A DNA stretch of 37,267 nt from Hyphomicrobiales bacterium (GTDB taxonomy: Bacteria > Pseudomonadota > Alphaproteobacteria > Rhizobiales > Aestuariivirgaceae), in contig JACPNZ010000046.1 of assembly GCA_016185245.1 (NCBI GenBank), positions 1-37,267 of the forward strand, written 5' to 3'. This document shows positions 8,363-16,884 of the stretch, piece after piece. The translations under genes were made by a program, and so were the position numbers. How positions within the stretch are numbered: the stretch's first letter is position 1; each line of letters starts with the position of its first letter. The notes under the pieces were generated by a model. The model worked only from the letters and a program-made list of their open reading frames with translations, made no database searches and had not been told where the DNA came from.

Positions 8363-8833
8363 CTACGGCCCGGGAGCCTTCTTGCGCCGCCGCAGGGCGT
8401 CGATGATCAGGCCGATCACCGGTACGAGGAGCCGGCTCGCCTGGAAATCGTAAGCCGTGCTGCCGACCATGCCGGCCAGCGACAAGGGCCCCGCCTTGAC
8501 GTCTGCCTCAAGCGTTTCGGCAGTGAGCTTGCGTAACTCTTCGGCGGCGGCAAGTTCCGGTCCGGGTCTCGATGCGGCGGCAACCAGCAGCAGAAGCAGG
8601 GCCAGCACGCCGTTGACCGCGCCAAGCGCCAGAGGGGCGAGCACCGGTCCCCAGCTTGCTGCGAGATACTGGTAGAGGGCCACGTTGACGAAAACCAGGC
8701 CGACAAGCCCCACAGCGGCTGCAACCGCCATGAGCGCCATTTTGCGGAGATGACGCCTGAAACGGATTTCGGCGACCAGCAATTCGGCACGGATATGCAG
8801 GCGGGCCGCACTTGCGATGTTGGCGAAAGTCAT
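8363..8833 (-). CDS. DUF1469/phage-holin-superfamily-like small membrane protein
   Basis: 156 residues. The N-terminal stretch to about 30 is amphipathic and charged, two membrane helices follow (about 32-58 and 64-88), then an Ala/Glu-rich helix around ELAAAEELRKLTAETLEADV, and a C-terminal hydrophobic segment before a basic RRRKK end. This layout is that of DUF1469 (putative holin-superfamily) proteins, which commonly sit beside DUF883 proteins in proteobacteria. The function is not established; an envelope-stress or membrane-associated role is usually assumed. It lies 10 bases after the DUF883-like gene and is co-directional, so the two are probably one transcript. The family call is from topology and neighbour, not from a diagnostic motif. 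Confidence 0.65.
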   Translation of the reverse strand: MTFANIASAARLHIRAELLVAEIRFRRHLRKMALMAVAAAVGLVGLVFVNVALYQYLAASWGPVLAPLALGAVNGVLALLLLLVAAASRPGPELAAAEELRKLTAETLEADVKAGPLSLAGMVGSTAYDFQASRLLVPVIGLIIDALRRRKKAPGP

Positions 8834-8843
8834 GCCGGCATCC

Positions 8844-9110
8844 TCATCTTGCGCTCAGCCGGCCGATCACCATGCCGAGCGCCAACGCGCCGGCAACCGT
8901 CGCCACCGGATGATCGGCCACCGTCTCTTCGGCACTCTCCAGCATGGATTGTACCAGGCGGCCCAGTTCAGCCACCTGGCCCTCGAGGCCCGCCTCACCG
9001 GGGGGCGGTGGCGCGGCAGCGGCCGTCACCTCGGGGCTCGCCTTGCGATGCAGCGCCTCGATCTCCTGGCGCAATTTGTCAATTTCGGCATGAAGACTGG
9101 TTCGCGGCAT
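8844..9110 (-). CDS. DUF883/ElaB-YqjD-like membrane-anchored small protein
   Basis: 88 residues. The N-terminal part is a predicted helix (LHAEIDKLRQEIEALHRKAS), then a Pro/Ala linker, a second helix (LGRLVQSMLESAEETVADHP) and one C-terminal membrane segment (VATVAGALALGMVIGRLSAR) ending in Arg. This is the plan of DUF883 proteins such as ElaB and YqjD, which anchor in the inner membrane by the C-terminal helix and have been linked to ribosome binding in stationary phase. The start at 9110 is fixed by AAAGGAG placed about six bases upstream; a longer frame to 9206 has no such site. Confidence 0.75.
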   Translation of the reverse strand: MPRTSLHAEIDKLRQEIEALHRKASPEVTAAAAPPPPGEAGLEGQVAELGRLVQSMLESAEETVADHPVATVAGALALGMVIGRLSAR

Positions 9111-9227
9111 GATCGGCTCCTTTCGGTCATCGCTCAGAAACTCCGCGGACCCTTGCCGATCCGTCGCTTCAAGATGTAATGTAGTGCTGGCGACGGCAAA
9201 TCCCAAGCTGATCTCGAGCGGCGGCGC

Positions 9228-10529
9228 CTATTTCTCGCGGAAGGCGCGGGCCACCTGGTCCAGCATCGGTTTCACCAGATAGGTGAGCGGCGTCTGGGCC
9301 GACGTCTGGATGAAGGCTTCGGCCGGCATGCCGGGCTTGAGTTTCTTGCCCTCGAGCTTGGCCAGCTCGTCGGGCGGAATGCGCAGCCGCACCGCATAGA
9401 AGGCCGGCGTGTTCTGGTCGACCCGCGTGGTATCGGCGGAAACCTGTGTCACCTCGGCGCCGATCTCCGGCGTGAAACGCGAGTTGAGTGCCGGGAAGCG
9501 CACCCGGGCCTTCTGTCCCATCTCCACCTGATCGATGTTCCGCGGCGACACCTGGGCCTGCAGCACCAGCTCGTCGCTGTCCGGCACGATGAGCAAGAGG
9601 GTTTCTGCGGGGGTAATCACGCCGCCGATGGTGTGGACCGCCAATTGATAGATTTCTCCTTCAATGGGCGACTTGATTTCGGTGCGGCCGAGACGGGCCA
9701 AGGAAGCCAGACGCCGTTCGGAGTATTCGGCAATCTTGCCCTCGGCATCGCGCAGGTCGGTCAGCGACTGGGCCCGGCTCGAATCGTCGATCTGGATGAT
9801 CTGCAGCTTAAGTTCGGCAATCTTTTCCGCCGCCGTCGCCCGGGCGGCGATGAGCTGGCCCTTTTCGCCATCGAGGCGCGCCTGCTCGCGTTCCATGGCG
9901 AGCACCCGACTGAGCGCCACCAAACCCTTGGTCAGGAGCTCGCGCAAGCCCTTGAGTTCGTCCTTGATCAGGTCAATCTGGCGTTGCTTGGAATCGATCT
10001 GGACGTCGATGCCGGAAATCTGCTCGTCGTTCTGGCTGATTTGCTGCTGCAGCTGGTCCTGCTTTCCCCTGACCGCGGCATTGCGGGCTTCCAGCAAACG
10101 CTGCTGGCCGCCCATGATGCGGGCAATGTCGGGATCGTCGCGGCGGAACAGCACTTCGGTCGGCCACTCGATCGAGTCGCGGTCGTCGCGCTCGGCTTCC
10201 AGTCTCGCCCGCCGGGCGAGATTTTCGATCAGCGTTGCCTCGACGATGCCGAGCTCAGCCCGGGTTTCGGTATCGTCGAGTACGATGAGGGTCTGGCCCG
10301 CCTGCACCCGGTCGCCGTCCTTCACCCGGATTTCGCGGACGATGCCGCCGTCCTTGTTCTGGATCTTCTTGGTGTTGGATTCGACAGCGATGGTGGCGGG
10401 GGCGATCACCGCGCCGTTGATCGTGGTGAAGACCGACCAGCCCCCGAACACGCCAGCCACGACCAGGATCGAAAGATAGCCGGCGACTTGTAGGCGGTGC
10501 AGGGAGCGATTGGTGTCGTAGCGCTTCAT
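9228..10529 (-). CDS. HlyD-family periplasmic adaptor of a type I secretion system
   Basis: 433 residues. One N-terminal membrane helix lies at about 15-37, then a lipoyl-like half motif (KKIQNKDGGIVREIRVKDGDRVQAGQTL, split by a GDRV turn), then a long coiled-coil hairpin (about 95-285) rich in Gln, Glu, Lys and Arg. The second lipoyl half begins IKSPIEGEIYQLAVHTIGGV. The C-terminal beta-barrel includes a PGMPAEAFI motif near 410. These are the marks of PrtE/AprE-type adaptors that bridge an inner-membrane ABC exporter to a TolC-like outer-membrane duct. It begins three bases after the exporter gene ends. No TolC gene is in the window. Confidence 0.93.
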   Translation of the reverse strand: MKRYDTNRSLHRLQVAGYLSILVVAGVFGGWSVFTTINGAVIAPATIAVESNTKKIQNKDGGIVREIRVKDGDRVQAGQTLIVLDDTETRAELGIVEATLIENLARRARLEAERDDRDSIEWPTEVLFRRDDPDIARIMGGQQRLLEARNAAVRGKQDQLQQQISQNDEQISGIDVQIDSKQRQIDLIKDELKGLRELLTKGLVALSRVLAMEREQARLDGEKGQLIAARATAAEKIAELKLQIIQIDDSSRAQSLTDLRDAEGKIAEYSERRLASLARLGRTEIKSPIEGEIYQLAVHTIGGVITPAETLLLIVPDSDELVLQAQVSPRNIDQVEMGQKARVRFPALNSRFTPEIGAEVTQVSADTTRVDQNTPAFYAVRLRIPPDELAKLEGKKLKPGMPAEAFIQTSAQTPLTYLVKPMLDQVARAFREK

Positions 10530-10532
10530 GGC

Positions 10533-12293
10533 TCAGGACCGCTGCTCGATCTGGGCCATCGGTTGCAATGGCTCGACGTTCGACGACTGGGTCGGGCGCA
10601 TCATCACCTTGCGCAGGATTTCATCGCGCGGACCAAGGGCTGCCACCTTGCCGTCGCTCAGCACCAGCATCTTGCCGATCGCTGCCAGGGCACTGGGCCG
10701 GTGGGCGATGACCACAACCGCCGCTCCGCGCGACAGGCCGTGGCGGATCGCATGATCGAGGGCGGCTTCGCCCTCGGCGTCGAGATTGGAATTGGGCTCG
10801 TCGAGGACGAACAGCACCGGATCCTTGTACATTGCCCGGGCGAGCGCCATGCGCTGGCGCTGGCCGGCCGACAGCCGCGAGCCGTTCTCGCCCAATTGGG
10901 TATTGTAGCCGTCCGCCAGACGCATGATCAGGTCATGCACATTGGCGAGCTTGGCCGCCTCCACCACCTTGTCGGGATCGGCCTCGGCATCGAAGCGCGA
11001 AATGTTCTGCATCACCGAACCGTCGAACAGCTGTACATCCTGGGGCAGATAGCCGATCAGGCGACCAAGTTCGTCGGGATCGCGTTGGTCAAGGGTTGCC
11101 CCGTCGAGGCGGACGGTACCGCGCGTCGGCGGCGAGATGCCGACGAGCGTTCGGGCGAGCGTCGATTTGCCGGCACCGGTCGGCCCGATGACGCCGATCC
11201 CCTCGCCCGGCACGATGCCGAAGGATACGCCCTGCAGCAACGGCTTTTCGATGCCCTGGATCTGCACCAGAAGGCTTTCCACGTCGAGCTTGCCGCGCGG
11301 CGCCGGCAGCTGCATGCGGAACGGCCGCGGCGGCACCGACCTGAGTACGGCGATCAGCCGCTCGCGGGCCTTGCGGAACCCCACGAACTGTTGCCAGTTG
11401 GCCACCGCCTGCTCGACCGGCGCCAGCGCCCGCGACATGATGATCGAAGCGGCGATCATGCTGCCCGATGAGATCTCTTGGTTGATGGCAAGGAAGGCGC
11501 CAAGCGCCAGGATGCCCGACTGGACCATCAGGCGCAGCACCCGCGAGATCGCCCCCAGTCCGCCGCCGGCGTCATTGGCCACGGTTTGATGGTCGAGGGC
11601 TTGCTGGTGCACCTTCATCCAGCGGTCGCGAAGTTCGCCCACCATTCCGAGCGCATAGAGCGCTTCGGCATTGCGCCGGCCCTCCTCGGTTATCAGCGAG
11701 GCCTTGATGTTGGCCTTGGTGGCCTCCTGCATCGGCTCGCGGGTGGTTCGCTCGGAGATGACCGCCAGCATGAAGATGGTGATGGCTGCAAGGAGTGAAG
11801 CCAGTCCGAGGAGCCAGTGCATGGCAAAGATGATCAGCAGGTAGACCGGCACCCAGGGCATGTCGAGGAAGGCAAAGGGCCCCTGGCTCGAGAGATACTG
11901 GCGGATGGTGCCGAGGTCGCTGACCGGCTGGCCGCCCACCCCGGGGGTACGCCGCAGGGCATGGGTGGTCACCACGTCGAACACCCGGCCGCGCAGGGTT
12001 TCCTCGACCCGGCGGCCGATGCGCACCAGGAGCCGGGCCCGCAGATATTCGAGAAAGCCGTAATAGGCGTAGAGGAAGATAACGATGGAAATGAGGGCGA
12101 TAAGGGTCGGAACGCTGCCCGAAGTCAGCACCCGGTCATAGATCTGCAGCATGAACAGCGGCCCGGTCAGCATCAGGATGTTGACCAGGCTGCTGAAAAT
12201 ACCAGTCGAAATGAAGGTTCCCCGGCTCGCCCGGATGATCGCCTTCAGTTCATCGCCGCCGGGCGTCTCCGGCATCTTCGATATTTGCTTCAC
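10533..12293 (-). CDS. type I secretion ABC exporter (PrtD-like permease/ATPase)
   Basis: 586 residues. An N-terminal transmembrane domain of about six helices (about 25-310) carries a GPLFMLQIYDRVL motif typical of PrtD/HlyB-type exporters. The ATPase domain has Walker A GPTGAGKST (about 368-376), signature LSAGQRQRMALARAM (about 474), Walker B LFVLDEPNSNLD and the H-loop IAHRPSAL. No N-terminal peptidase C39-like domain is present, so it is the PrtD rather than the bacteriocin class. It exports an unfolded protein, usually a C-terminally signalled RTX protein, in one step. It is first in a minus-strand operon with the HlyD adaptor. No RTX-repeat substrate gene is visible nearby. Confidence 0.93.
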   Translation of the reverse strand: MKQISKMPETPGGDELKAIIRASRGTFISTGIFSSLVNILMLTGPLFMLQIYDRVLTSGSVPTLIALISIVIFLYAYYGFLEYLRARLLVRIGRRVEETLRGRVFDVVTTHALRRTPGVGGQPVSDLGTIRQYLSSQGPFAFLDMPWVPVYLLIIFAMHWLLGLASLLAAITIFMLAVISERTTREPMQEATKANIKASLITEEGRRNAEALYALGMVGELRDRWMKVHQQALDHQTVANDAGGGLGAISRVLRLMVQSGILALGAFLAINQEISSGSMIAASIIMSRALAPVEQAVANWQQFVGFRKARERLIAVLRSVPPRPFRMQLPAPRGKLDVESLLVQIQGIEKPLLQGVSFGIVPGEGIGVIGPTGAGKSTLARTLVGISPPTRGTVRLDGATLDQRDPDELGRLIGYLPQDVQLFDGSVMQNISRFDAEADPDKVVEAAKLANVHDLIMRLADGYNTQLGENGSRLSAGQRQRMALARAMYKDPVLFVLDEPNSNLDAEGEAALDHAIRHGLSRGAAVVVIAHRPSALAAIGKMLVLSDGKVAALGPRDEILRKVMMRPTQSSNVEPLQPMAQIEQRS

Positions 12294-12338
12294 GCACCCC
12301 GCCTGCGTTGATTGATAATTCGACCGAATACCCCAAAC

Positions 12339-12367
12339 TGCCTACCGAACCGTTGCTGTCCCGTCAA
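12339..12367 (-). promoter_or_regulatory. weak candidate promoter for the secretion operon
   Basis: On the minus strand TTGACG (12367-12362) is followed after 17 bases by TAGGCA (12344-12339), 46 bases before the exporter start. The -35 is good and the -10 is poor. The rest of the 203-base divergent gap up to 12496 shows nothing else I can support. Confidence 0.3.
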
Positions 12368-12496
12368 ATCCGGGCCTTTTCGGGGCGAACTTGCCAAATG
12401 TTAATGGATTGCCCGGCCAGCCTGTCGATTTCCGCACCCTTGCGCCGCCGCCGGGGACCGCTATCGTAGCCTCAGGCCGTCAGATTCCGGGGGTTG

Positions 12497-13483
12497 ATGT
12501 TGCATATCATGATCATTGGCGCCGCCGGCATGGTCGGCGCGAAACTGGTTAACCGCCTCTGTGCAGACGGAGAATTGGCCGGAAGGCCGATCACCCGGCT
12601 CACCCGCCACGATGTGGTGATTGCCGGCCCGCCGCCCGCCTCGTCCTTCCCCATCGACACCTTCGCCAGCGATCTTTCCACCCCCGGCGAGGCCGAAAAG
12701 CTGGCGGCCCTCCAGCCCGATGTCATCTATCACCTGGCGGCTATCGTCTCGGGCGAGGCGGAGGCCGATTTCGACAAGGGCTACCGCATCAATCTCGACG
12801 GCACCCGTCACCTTTTTGAAGCCATCCGCAAGGTCGCCGGCGGCTATTGCCCGAAGATTATCTTCACCTCGTCGATTGCCGTGTTCGGAGCGCCCTTTCC
12901 GGAGGCGATCGGCGATGAGTTTTTCACCACGCCCTTGACCAGCTACGGCACCCAGAAGGCGATCTGCGAGCTCTTGCTGGCGGATTATTCTAGGCGTGGC
13001 TTCTTCGATGGGCTGGGCCTCAGATTCCCGACGATCTGCGTGCGCCCCGGCAAGCCAAATCTGGCGGCCTCGGGCTTCTTCTCCGGCATCATCCGCGAAC
13101 CTTTGGCCGGCCAGGAGGCCATCCTGCCGGTGGGCGAGGACGTGCGCCACTGGCATGCGAGCCCCCGCGCCGCCGTGGGCTTCCTGACCCATGCGGCGGG
13201 CCTCGACACGGTGCCGCTGGGCGCCCGGCGCAACATCACTCTCCCCGGCGTCTCCTGCACCGTCGGCGAACAGATCGCCGCCCTTCGCCGAATCGCCGGC
13301 GACAGGGTCGCCTCCCGCATCCGCCGCGAACCCAACGAGACCATCATGAAGATCGTCTCCGGCTGGCCGCGGAACTTCGAAGCCCGGCGCGGACTGGCCC
13401 TCGGGTTTACCGCCGAAAGCTCCTTTGACGACATCATCAAGGTGCACATCGCCGACGAACTCGATGGAAAAATATTCAGCTAA
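12497..13483 (+). CDS. denD: NAD-dependent epimerase/dehydratase-family protein, D-erythronate dehydrogenase-like
   Basis: 328 residues. An extended SDR with the nucleotide motif IIGAAGMVGAKL at the very N-terminus, HLAAIVSGEAEADFDKGYRIN, the catalytic Ser in TSSIAVFG and Tyr/Lys in SYGTQKAICE (about 150 and 154). RFPTICVRPGKPNLAASGFFSG and the ending resemble DenD, which oxidises D-erythronate to the 2-keto form in the four-carbon acid sugar pathway; uronate dehydrogenases are the closest alternative. No den kinase or isomerase lies beside it, so the exact substrate is inferred. ATG 12497 gives the usual short MLHIMIIGA start. A TTG one codon earlier is less likely. Confidence 0.78.
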   Translation: MLHIMIIGAAGMVGAKLVNRLCADGELAGRPITRLTRHDVVIAGPPPASSFPIDTFASDLSTPGEAEKLAALQPDVIYHLAAIVSGEAEADFDKGYRINLDGTRHLFEAIRKVAGGYCPKIIFTSSIAVFGAPFPEAIGDEFFTTPLTSYGTQKAICELLLADYSRRGFFDGLGLRFPTICVRPGKPNLAASGFFSGIIREPLAGQEAILPVGEDVRHWHASPRAAVGFLTHAAGLDTVPLGARRNITLPGVSCTVGEQIAALRRIAGDRVASRIRREPNETIMKIVSGWPRNFEARRGLALGFTAESSFDDIIKVHIADELDGKIFS

Positions 13484-13492
13484 TACAGAATT

Positions 13493-14149
13493 TTATGACT
13501 TAGAATTGAACCATTTGTCGAAGCCAATCGCGAGCCCCGCCCCGATCAACTGAGCGACGATGAAGGCAGGCGCATCGGCCGGCCGGATGCCGGAAAACGT
13601 ATTGGTCAGGCTGCGCGCCAGGGTAACCGCCGGATTGGCAAAGCTGGTCGAGGCGGTAAACCAATAGGCCGCCGCGATATAGAGCCCGACATTCACCGCC
13701 AACCACTGCGGCGCCCGTTTGACGCTGCCGAAAATTACCGTCAGGAGTCCAAAGGTGGCAACCGCCTCGGCGAACCACTGATTGCCGCCGCTGCGCACTT
13801 TGGTCGAAGCCTGGATAAGGTCGAGGCCGAACATCAAATGGGCGGCAAGCACGCCCAGAACCGCACCCATCATCTGGGCCAGCACATAGTACAGCGCCAG
13901 GCCGCCGCCGATATCGCGGCGGAGATATCCGGCAAGTGTCATCGCCGGATTGAAATGGGCCCCCGATACCGGACCGAAGATGGTGATCAGCACCACCAGC
14001 ATGGCGCCGGTCGGAATGGTGTTTTCGAGCAGTGCCACGGCCATGTTGCCGCCGGCGAGCCTCTCGGCCATGATGCCGGAACCGACAATGGCGGCGAGCA
14101 GCAGGGCGCTGCCCAGGGCCTCGGCCGCCAAGCGCCGCGAGGTCGGCAT
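13493..14149 (-). CDS. aqpS: aquaporin (MIP family), AqpS-like
   Basis: 218 residues, six helices and the two pore half-helices with NPA boxes: HFNPAMTLAGY (about 66) and FANPAVTLAR (about 170), the latter with the selectivity-filter Arg. Its start shares one base with the stop of the arsenate reductase gene (TGATG), so the two are translationally coupled. In Sinorhizobium meliloti an aquaglyceroporin (AqpS) placed with arsC lets arsenite leave the cell down its gradient, and the same job is the natural inference here. Without that neighbour it would be called a general aquaporin or glycerol facilitator. Confidence 0.85.
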   Translation of the reverse strand: MPTSRRLAAEALGSALLLAAIVGSGIMAERLAGGNMAVALLENTIPTGAMLVVLITIFGPVSGAHFNPAMTLAGYLRRDIGGGLALYYVLAQMMGAVLGVLAAHLMFGLDLIQASTKVRSGGNQWFAEAVATFGLLTVIFGSVKRAPQWLAVNVGLYIAAAYWFTASTSFANPAVTLARSLTNTFSGIRPADAPAFIVAQLIGAGLAIGFDKWFNSKS

Positions 14150-14649
14150 CAGTCCTTAGTCTCCCCGATCCGGTCGAGCTTGGCCTTGAGCGCCAGGTGG
14201 TCGAGGGAGTCGATAGGCAACGACAGGAACACTGAAATCCGGTTGTAGAGCCTGCCATAGGCATCGGCGAAGGCAGCTCGCCGCAGGGCCTCGGTGCCGG
14301 TGACCGCCGCCGGATCGGGAATGCCCCAATGGGCCCTCATCGGCTGGCCCGGCCAAATCGGGCAGACCTCGCCCGCCGCGTCGTCACAGACGGTGAACAC
14401 GAAGTCCATGGCTGGCGCCCCCGGTGCCGCGAATTCATCCCACGGCTTGGAGCGGAAGAGCTGGGTCGGGTAGCCCAGATGACGCAGCAGATCGACGGCA
14501 TAGGGGTGGACCTTGCCCTTCGGGTGGCTGCCGGCGCTGTAAGCCGAGACCAGGCCTTTCCCCAGCCGGTTGAAAATCGCTTCGGCCATAATACTGCGGG
14601 CCGAATTGCCGGTGCACAGAATCAGGATGTTATAGGTCTTGGCGTCCAT
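14149..14649 (-). CDS. arsC: arsenate reductase ArsC, low-molecular-weight phosphatase type
   Basis: 166 residues. The CX5R loop CTGNSARS sits near the N-terminus after LILC, with the general-acid Asp in GIPDPAAV and further redox cysteines in FTVCDDAAGEVC. This is the LMW-tyrosine-phosphatase-like arsenate reductase that turns arsenate into arsenite, commonly with thioredoxin or glutathione as reductant. It precedes the aquaporin gene and overlaps it by one base, forming a two-gene arsenic pathway. ATG 14649 is taken as start; GTG 14652 directly before it is possible. No ArsR, ArsB or Acr3 gene is in the window. Confidence 0.92.
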   Translation of the reverse strand: MDAKTYNILILCTGNSARSIMAEAIFNRLGKGLVSAYSAGSHPKGKVHPYAVDLLRHLGYPTQLFRSKPWDEFAAPGAPAMDFVFTVCDDAAGEVCPIWPGQPMRAHWGIPDPAAVTGTEALRRAAFADAYGRLYNRISVFLSLPIDSLDHLALKAKLDRIGETKD

Positions 14650-14757
14650 CACGCCCGTTCAACAGTGTTCCATGAAGATTGTGTGACGATACCCGGCATG
14701 CGTCCGGTGCAGGTCGCCCGCCATTGGCGGAATCCTCGCCGGACCCTATAGGGAGCC

Positions 14758-15654
14758 ATGGCCGCCGGCGCAGTAACAACCGATACCCGAGAAAACCGCA
14801 GCCGCGGCATCCTGTGGATGCTGGCCACCATGTTCAGCTTCGTCTCGCTTGACGCCATGATGAAGCACCTGCTCCAGACCTATTCGCTGGTCGAGGTCAC
14901 CTGGGGCCGCTTCTTCTTCGCCACCATCGCGGCAATTATCCTGTGCGGGCGGAGGCTGCCGGGACTGGCAGTCAGCAAATCGCCGAAACTGCAAGTGCTG
15001 CGCTCGCTGCTGCTCATGTCGACGACCGGCCTGTTCAATGCCGGCATCCGCACCACGGCGCTTGCCACCGCCACCACCATCATGTTCACCAGCCCGCTCC
15101 TCGTCACCGTGCTGTCGGTGCCGTTCCTCGGCGAAAAGGTGGGACCACGGCGCTGGGCCGGCGTGGCAATCGGCTTTCTCGGCGCCTTGATCGTGGTGCG
15201 GCCCTGGGAGCGAGGCCTCGGCGCCAGCGGGCTCGGCCTCTTGCTGCTGCTGATGGCCGCCCTGCTCAACGCCAACTACCAGATCGCCACCCGCAAGGTC
15301 AGGGCCGACGATCCGCTCACCTCTCTCCTCTATACGGCCACCGCCGGCGCCATCGTCACCAGCGCCATCGTGCCGTGGTTCTGGAGCTCTCCCGATGTTG
15401 CCGGCTGGGCCGAGATCGTCGGCAGCGGCGTTGCGGGCGGGGTTGGCCATTTCTGCCTGATCAAGGCGATGAAAGCTGCCCCTGCGTCGGTCGTGGCGCC
15501 TTTCTCCTACACTTCGCTCGTCTGGGCGACGCTGTTCGGACTGTCGATCTGGGGCGACTGGCCGGACCTGTGGACCTGGGCCGGGGCCGCCCTTATCATC
15601 GGCTCCGGACTCTACATCTTCCACCGCGAACGGGTGCGTCATGCGAACGGTTGA
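14758..15654 (+). CDS. EamA/DMT-family transporter
   Basis: 298 residues with about ten hydrophobic helices in two EamA repeats. The first repeat starts RGILWMLATMFSFVSLDAMMK and carries the charged WGRFFFATI. The middle repeat includes LGEKVGPRRWAGVAIGFLGAL and VVRPW, the usual EamA motif between halves. The protein is an inner-membrane metabolite exporter or importer of unknown substrate. GGGAG four bases before the ATG supports the start. The 3' end overlaps the following HD-domain gene by 14 bases. It diverges from arsC across a 108-base gap. Confidence 0.9.
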   Translation: MAAGAVTTDTRENRSRGILWMLATMFSFVSLDAMMKHLLQTYSLVEVTWGRFFFATIAAIILCGRRLPGLAVSKSPKLQVLRSLLLMSTTGLFNAGIRTTALATATTIMFTSPLLVTVLSVPFLGEKVGPRRWAGVAIGFLGALIVVRPWERGLGASGLGLLLLLMAALLNANYQIATRKVRADDPLTSLLYTATAGAIVTSAIVPWFWSSPDVAGWAEIVGSGVAGGVGHFCLIKAMKAAPASVVAPFSYTSLVWATLFGLSIWGDWPDLWTWAGAALIIGSGLYIFHRERVRHANG

Positions 15655-16258
15655 CTTCACCGCCATGAAAGACGGCACGGCCGAGGACTATCTTTTCCTG
15701 AAGCCGCTCGAGGACGAGCACGTCCGCGGTACCCCGGCACGCGTGCTACGCGAGCTTGCGCTGCAAGCCCAGGAGAGTCTTCCCGGCTACAAGATCACCC
15801 GCCTCGAGCATGCTCTGCAGGCGGCGACCCGGGCCAAGCGCGACGGTGCCGACATCGACTGGGTGGTAGCGGCCCTCCTCCACGACATCGGCGACGGCCT
15901 GGCGCCGCAGAACCATGACCAGTTCGGCGCCGAAATCCTCCGCCCATTCTTGCGCGAGGAGGTCGTCTGGACCGTCGGCCACCACGGCAGTTTCCAGATG
16001 TATTACTACGCCCATCACTATGGCTGGAACCGCTACGAGCGCGAGAAGTACCGTGACAGCATCTATTTCCAGTCCTGCGCCGATTTCTGTGAGCGCTGGG
16101 ACCAGTCGTCCTTCGATCCCACCTACAAGTCCCAGTCGCTCGAAGTCTTCGTGCCGATGGTCGAGGAAGTTTTCGCCCGCGCGGCCCATGCGCCCGATGT
16201 AATCCAGAAGGGCATCGTCAAGGGTCTGCCGCCCCTCGCCGCGCCGGGCAAGGCATAG
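15641..16258 (+). CDS. HD-domain metal-dependent protein (phosphohydrolase or PhnZ-like oxygenase)
   Basis: 205 residues. Metal ligands follow HD order: His in RLEHALQAA (about 60), the HD pair in ALLHDIGDGLAP (about 86-87), His in QNHDQFGAEIL, His in VGHHGSFQMYYYAHH and Asp in CERWDQSSFDP. This widespread proteobacterial HD family is usually labelled phosphohydrolase. The spacing also recalls PhnZ-type mixed-valent di-iron oxygenases, which cleave C-P bonds, and sequence alone does not settle which. It is translated from inside the 3' end of the EamA gene, so the transporter and this enzyme may share a substrate. It ends two bases from the convergent XRE-cupin gene. Confidence 0.82.
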   Translation: MRTVDFTAMKDGTAEDYLFLKPLEDEHVRGTPARVLRELALQAQESLPGYKITRLEHALQAATRAKRDGADIDWVVAALLHDIGDGLAPQNHDQFGAEILRPFLREEVVWTVGHHGSFQMYYYAHHYGWNRYEREKYRDSIYFQSCADFCERWDQSSFDPTYKSQSLEVFVPMVEEVFARAAHAPDVIQKGIVKGLPPLAAPGKA

Positions 16259-16260
16259 GC

Positions 16261-16884
16261 TCAGCCCGAGTCCGGTGCGCCGCCGAGCTGCCGCAGCACC
16301 AGCACCATCGAGGCATGGGCCTCGCCCTCGCCGACATTGACGATGCGATGCGGCAGGTCGCCCCGGAAACGGATCGCCTCGCCCACCCTGGCGCGCCTTG
16401 TCTCCTCGCCCGCCGTCACTTCGATCTCGCCCTTGAGCAGATAGAGGTGCTCGACGGTGCCCGACGGATGCGGATCCGACTCGAGAACGCCCTTGGGCCG
16501 CGCCTGGAAATCGTACCACTGGATCTGATCGACCAGATTGAGCGGCCCGGCGATCGCCAGCCGGCACAATCCATCCTGGCTCTCGAGGATGGGAATACCC
16601 GACTTCGACTGGTGTTCGAGGAAAGCCGTGCCGCCCGGCGTCCGCAGCACCTCGCCGACGGTTGTGTCGAGTGCCCGGGAAAGGCGGTAAACTGTTGAAA
16701 GCGTAGGATTTGTCTCGTTACGCTCGATCTGCGAGATGATCGACTTGGCAACTCCCGATTGTTCAGAAAGTTCACCCAACGACATGTTGTAGGCTTTGCG
16801 CAGCCGCTGGATAGTCTTGCCGAGTCCAGGCGTGGGGTCAATTTCCGGTGAACCCAAGGATTTTCGACTGCGCCGCGTTGACAT
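16261..16884 (-). CDS. XRE-family HTH regulator with C-terminal cupin domain, SutR-like
   Basis: 207 residues. An N-terminal helix-turn-helix of the XRE type (GKTIQRLRKAYNMSLGEL through SGVAKSIISQIERNETNP and STVYRLSRAL, about 20-75) is joined to a cupin barrel (about 110-195) with HLYLLKGEIEV and FRGDLPHRIVNVG. E. coli SutR (YdcN) has this architecture and controls sulfur-use genes. Here the gene diverges from a ferredoxin-cysG-cysI-cysH operon, which makes the same role likely. The cupin would sense a small ligand. Its start codon lies inside the predicted promoter of the cys operon, and a dyad overlaps its own promoter, suggesting autoregulation. Confidence 0.88.
   Translation of the reverse strand: MSTRRSRKSLGSPEIDPTPGLGKTIQRLRKAYNMSLGELSEQSGVAKSIISQIERNETNPTLSTVYRLSRALDTTVGEVLRTPGGTAFLEHQSKSGIPILESQDGLCRLAIAGPLNLVDQIQWYDFQARPKGVLESDPHPSGTVEHLYLLKGEIEVTAGEETRRARVGEAIRFRGDLPHRIVNVGEGEAHASMVLVLRQLGGAPDSG

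Noticed and set aside
9633-10493. Long plus-strand frames opposite the HlyD gene
   Set aside because: Shadows of the coiled-coil codon pattern on the opposite strand.
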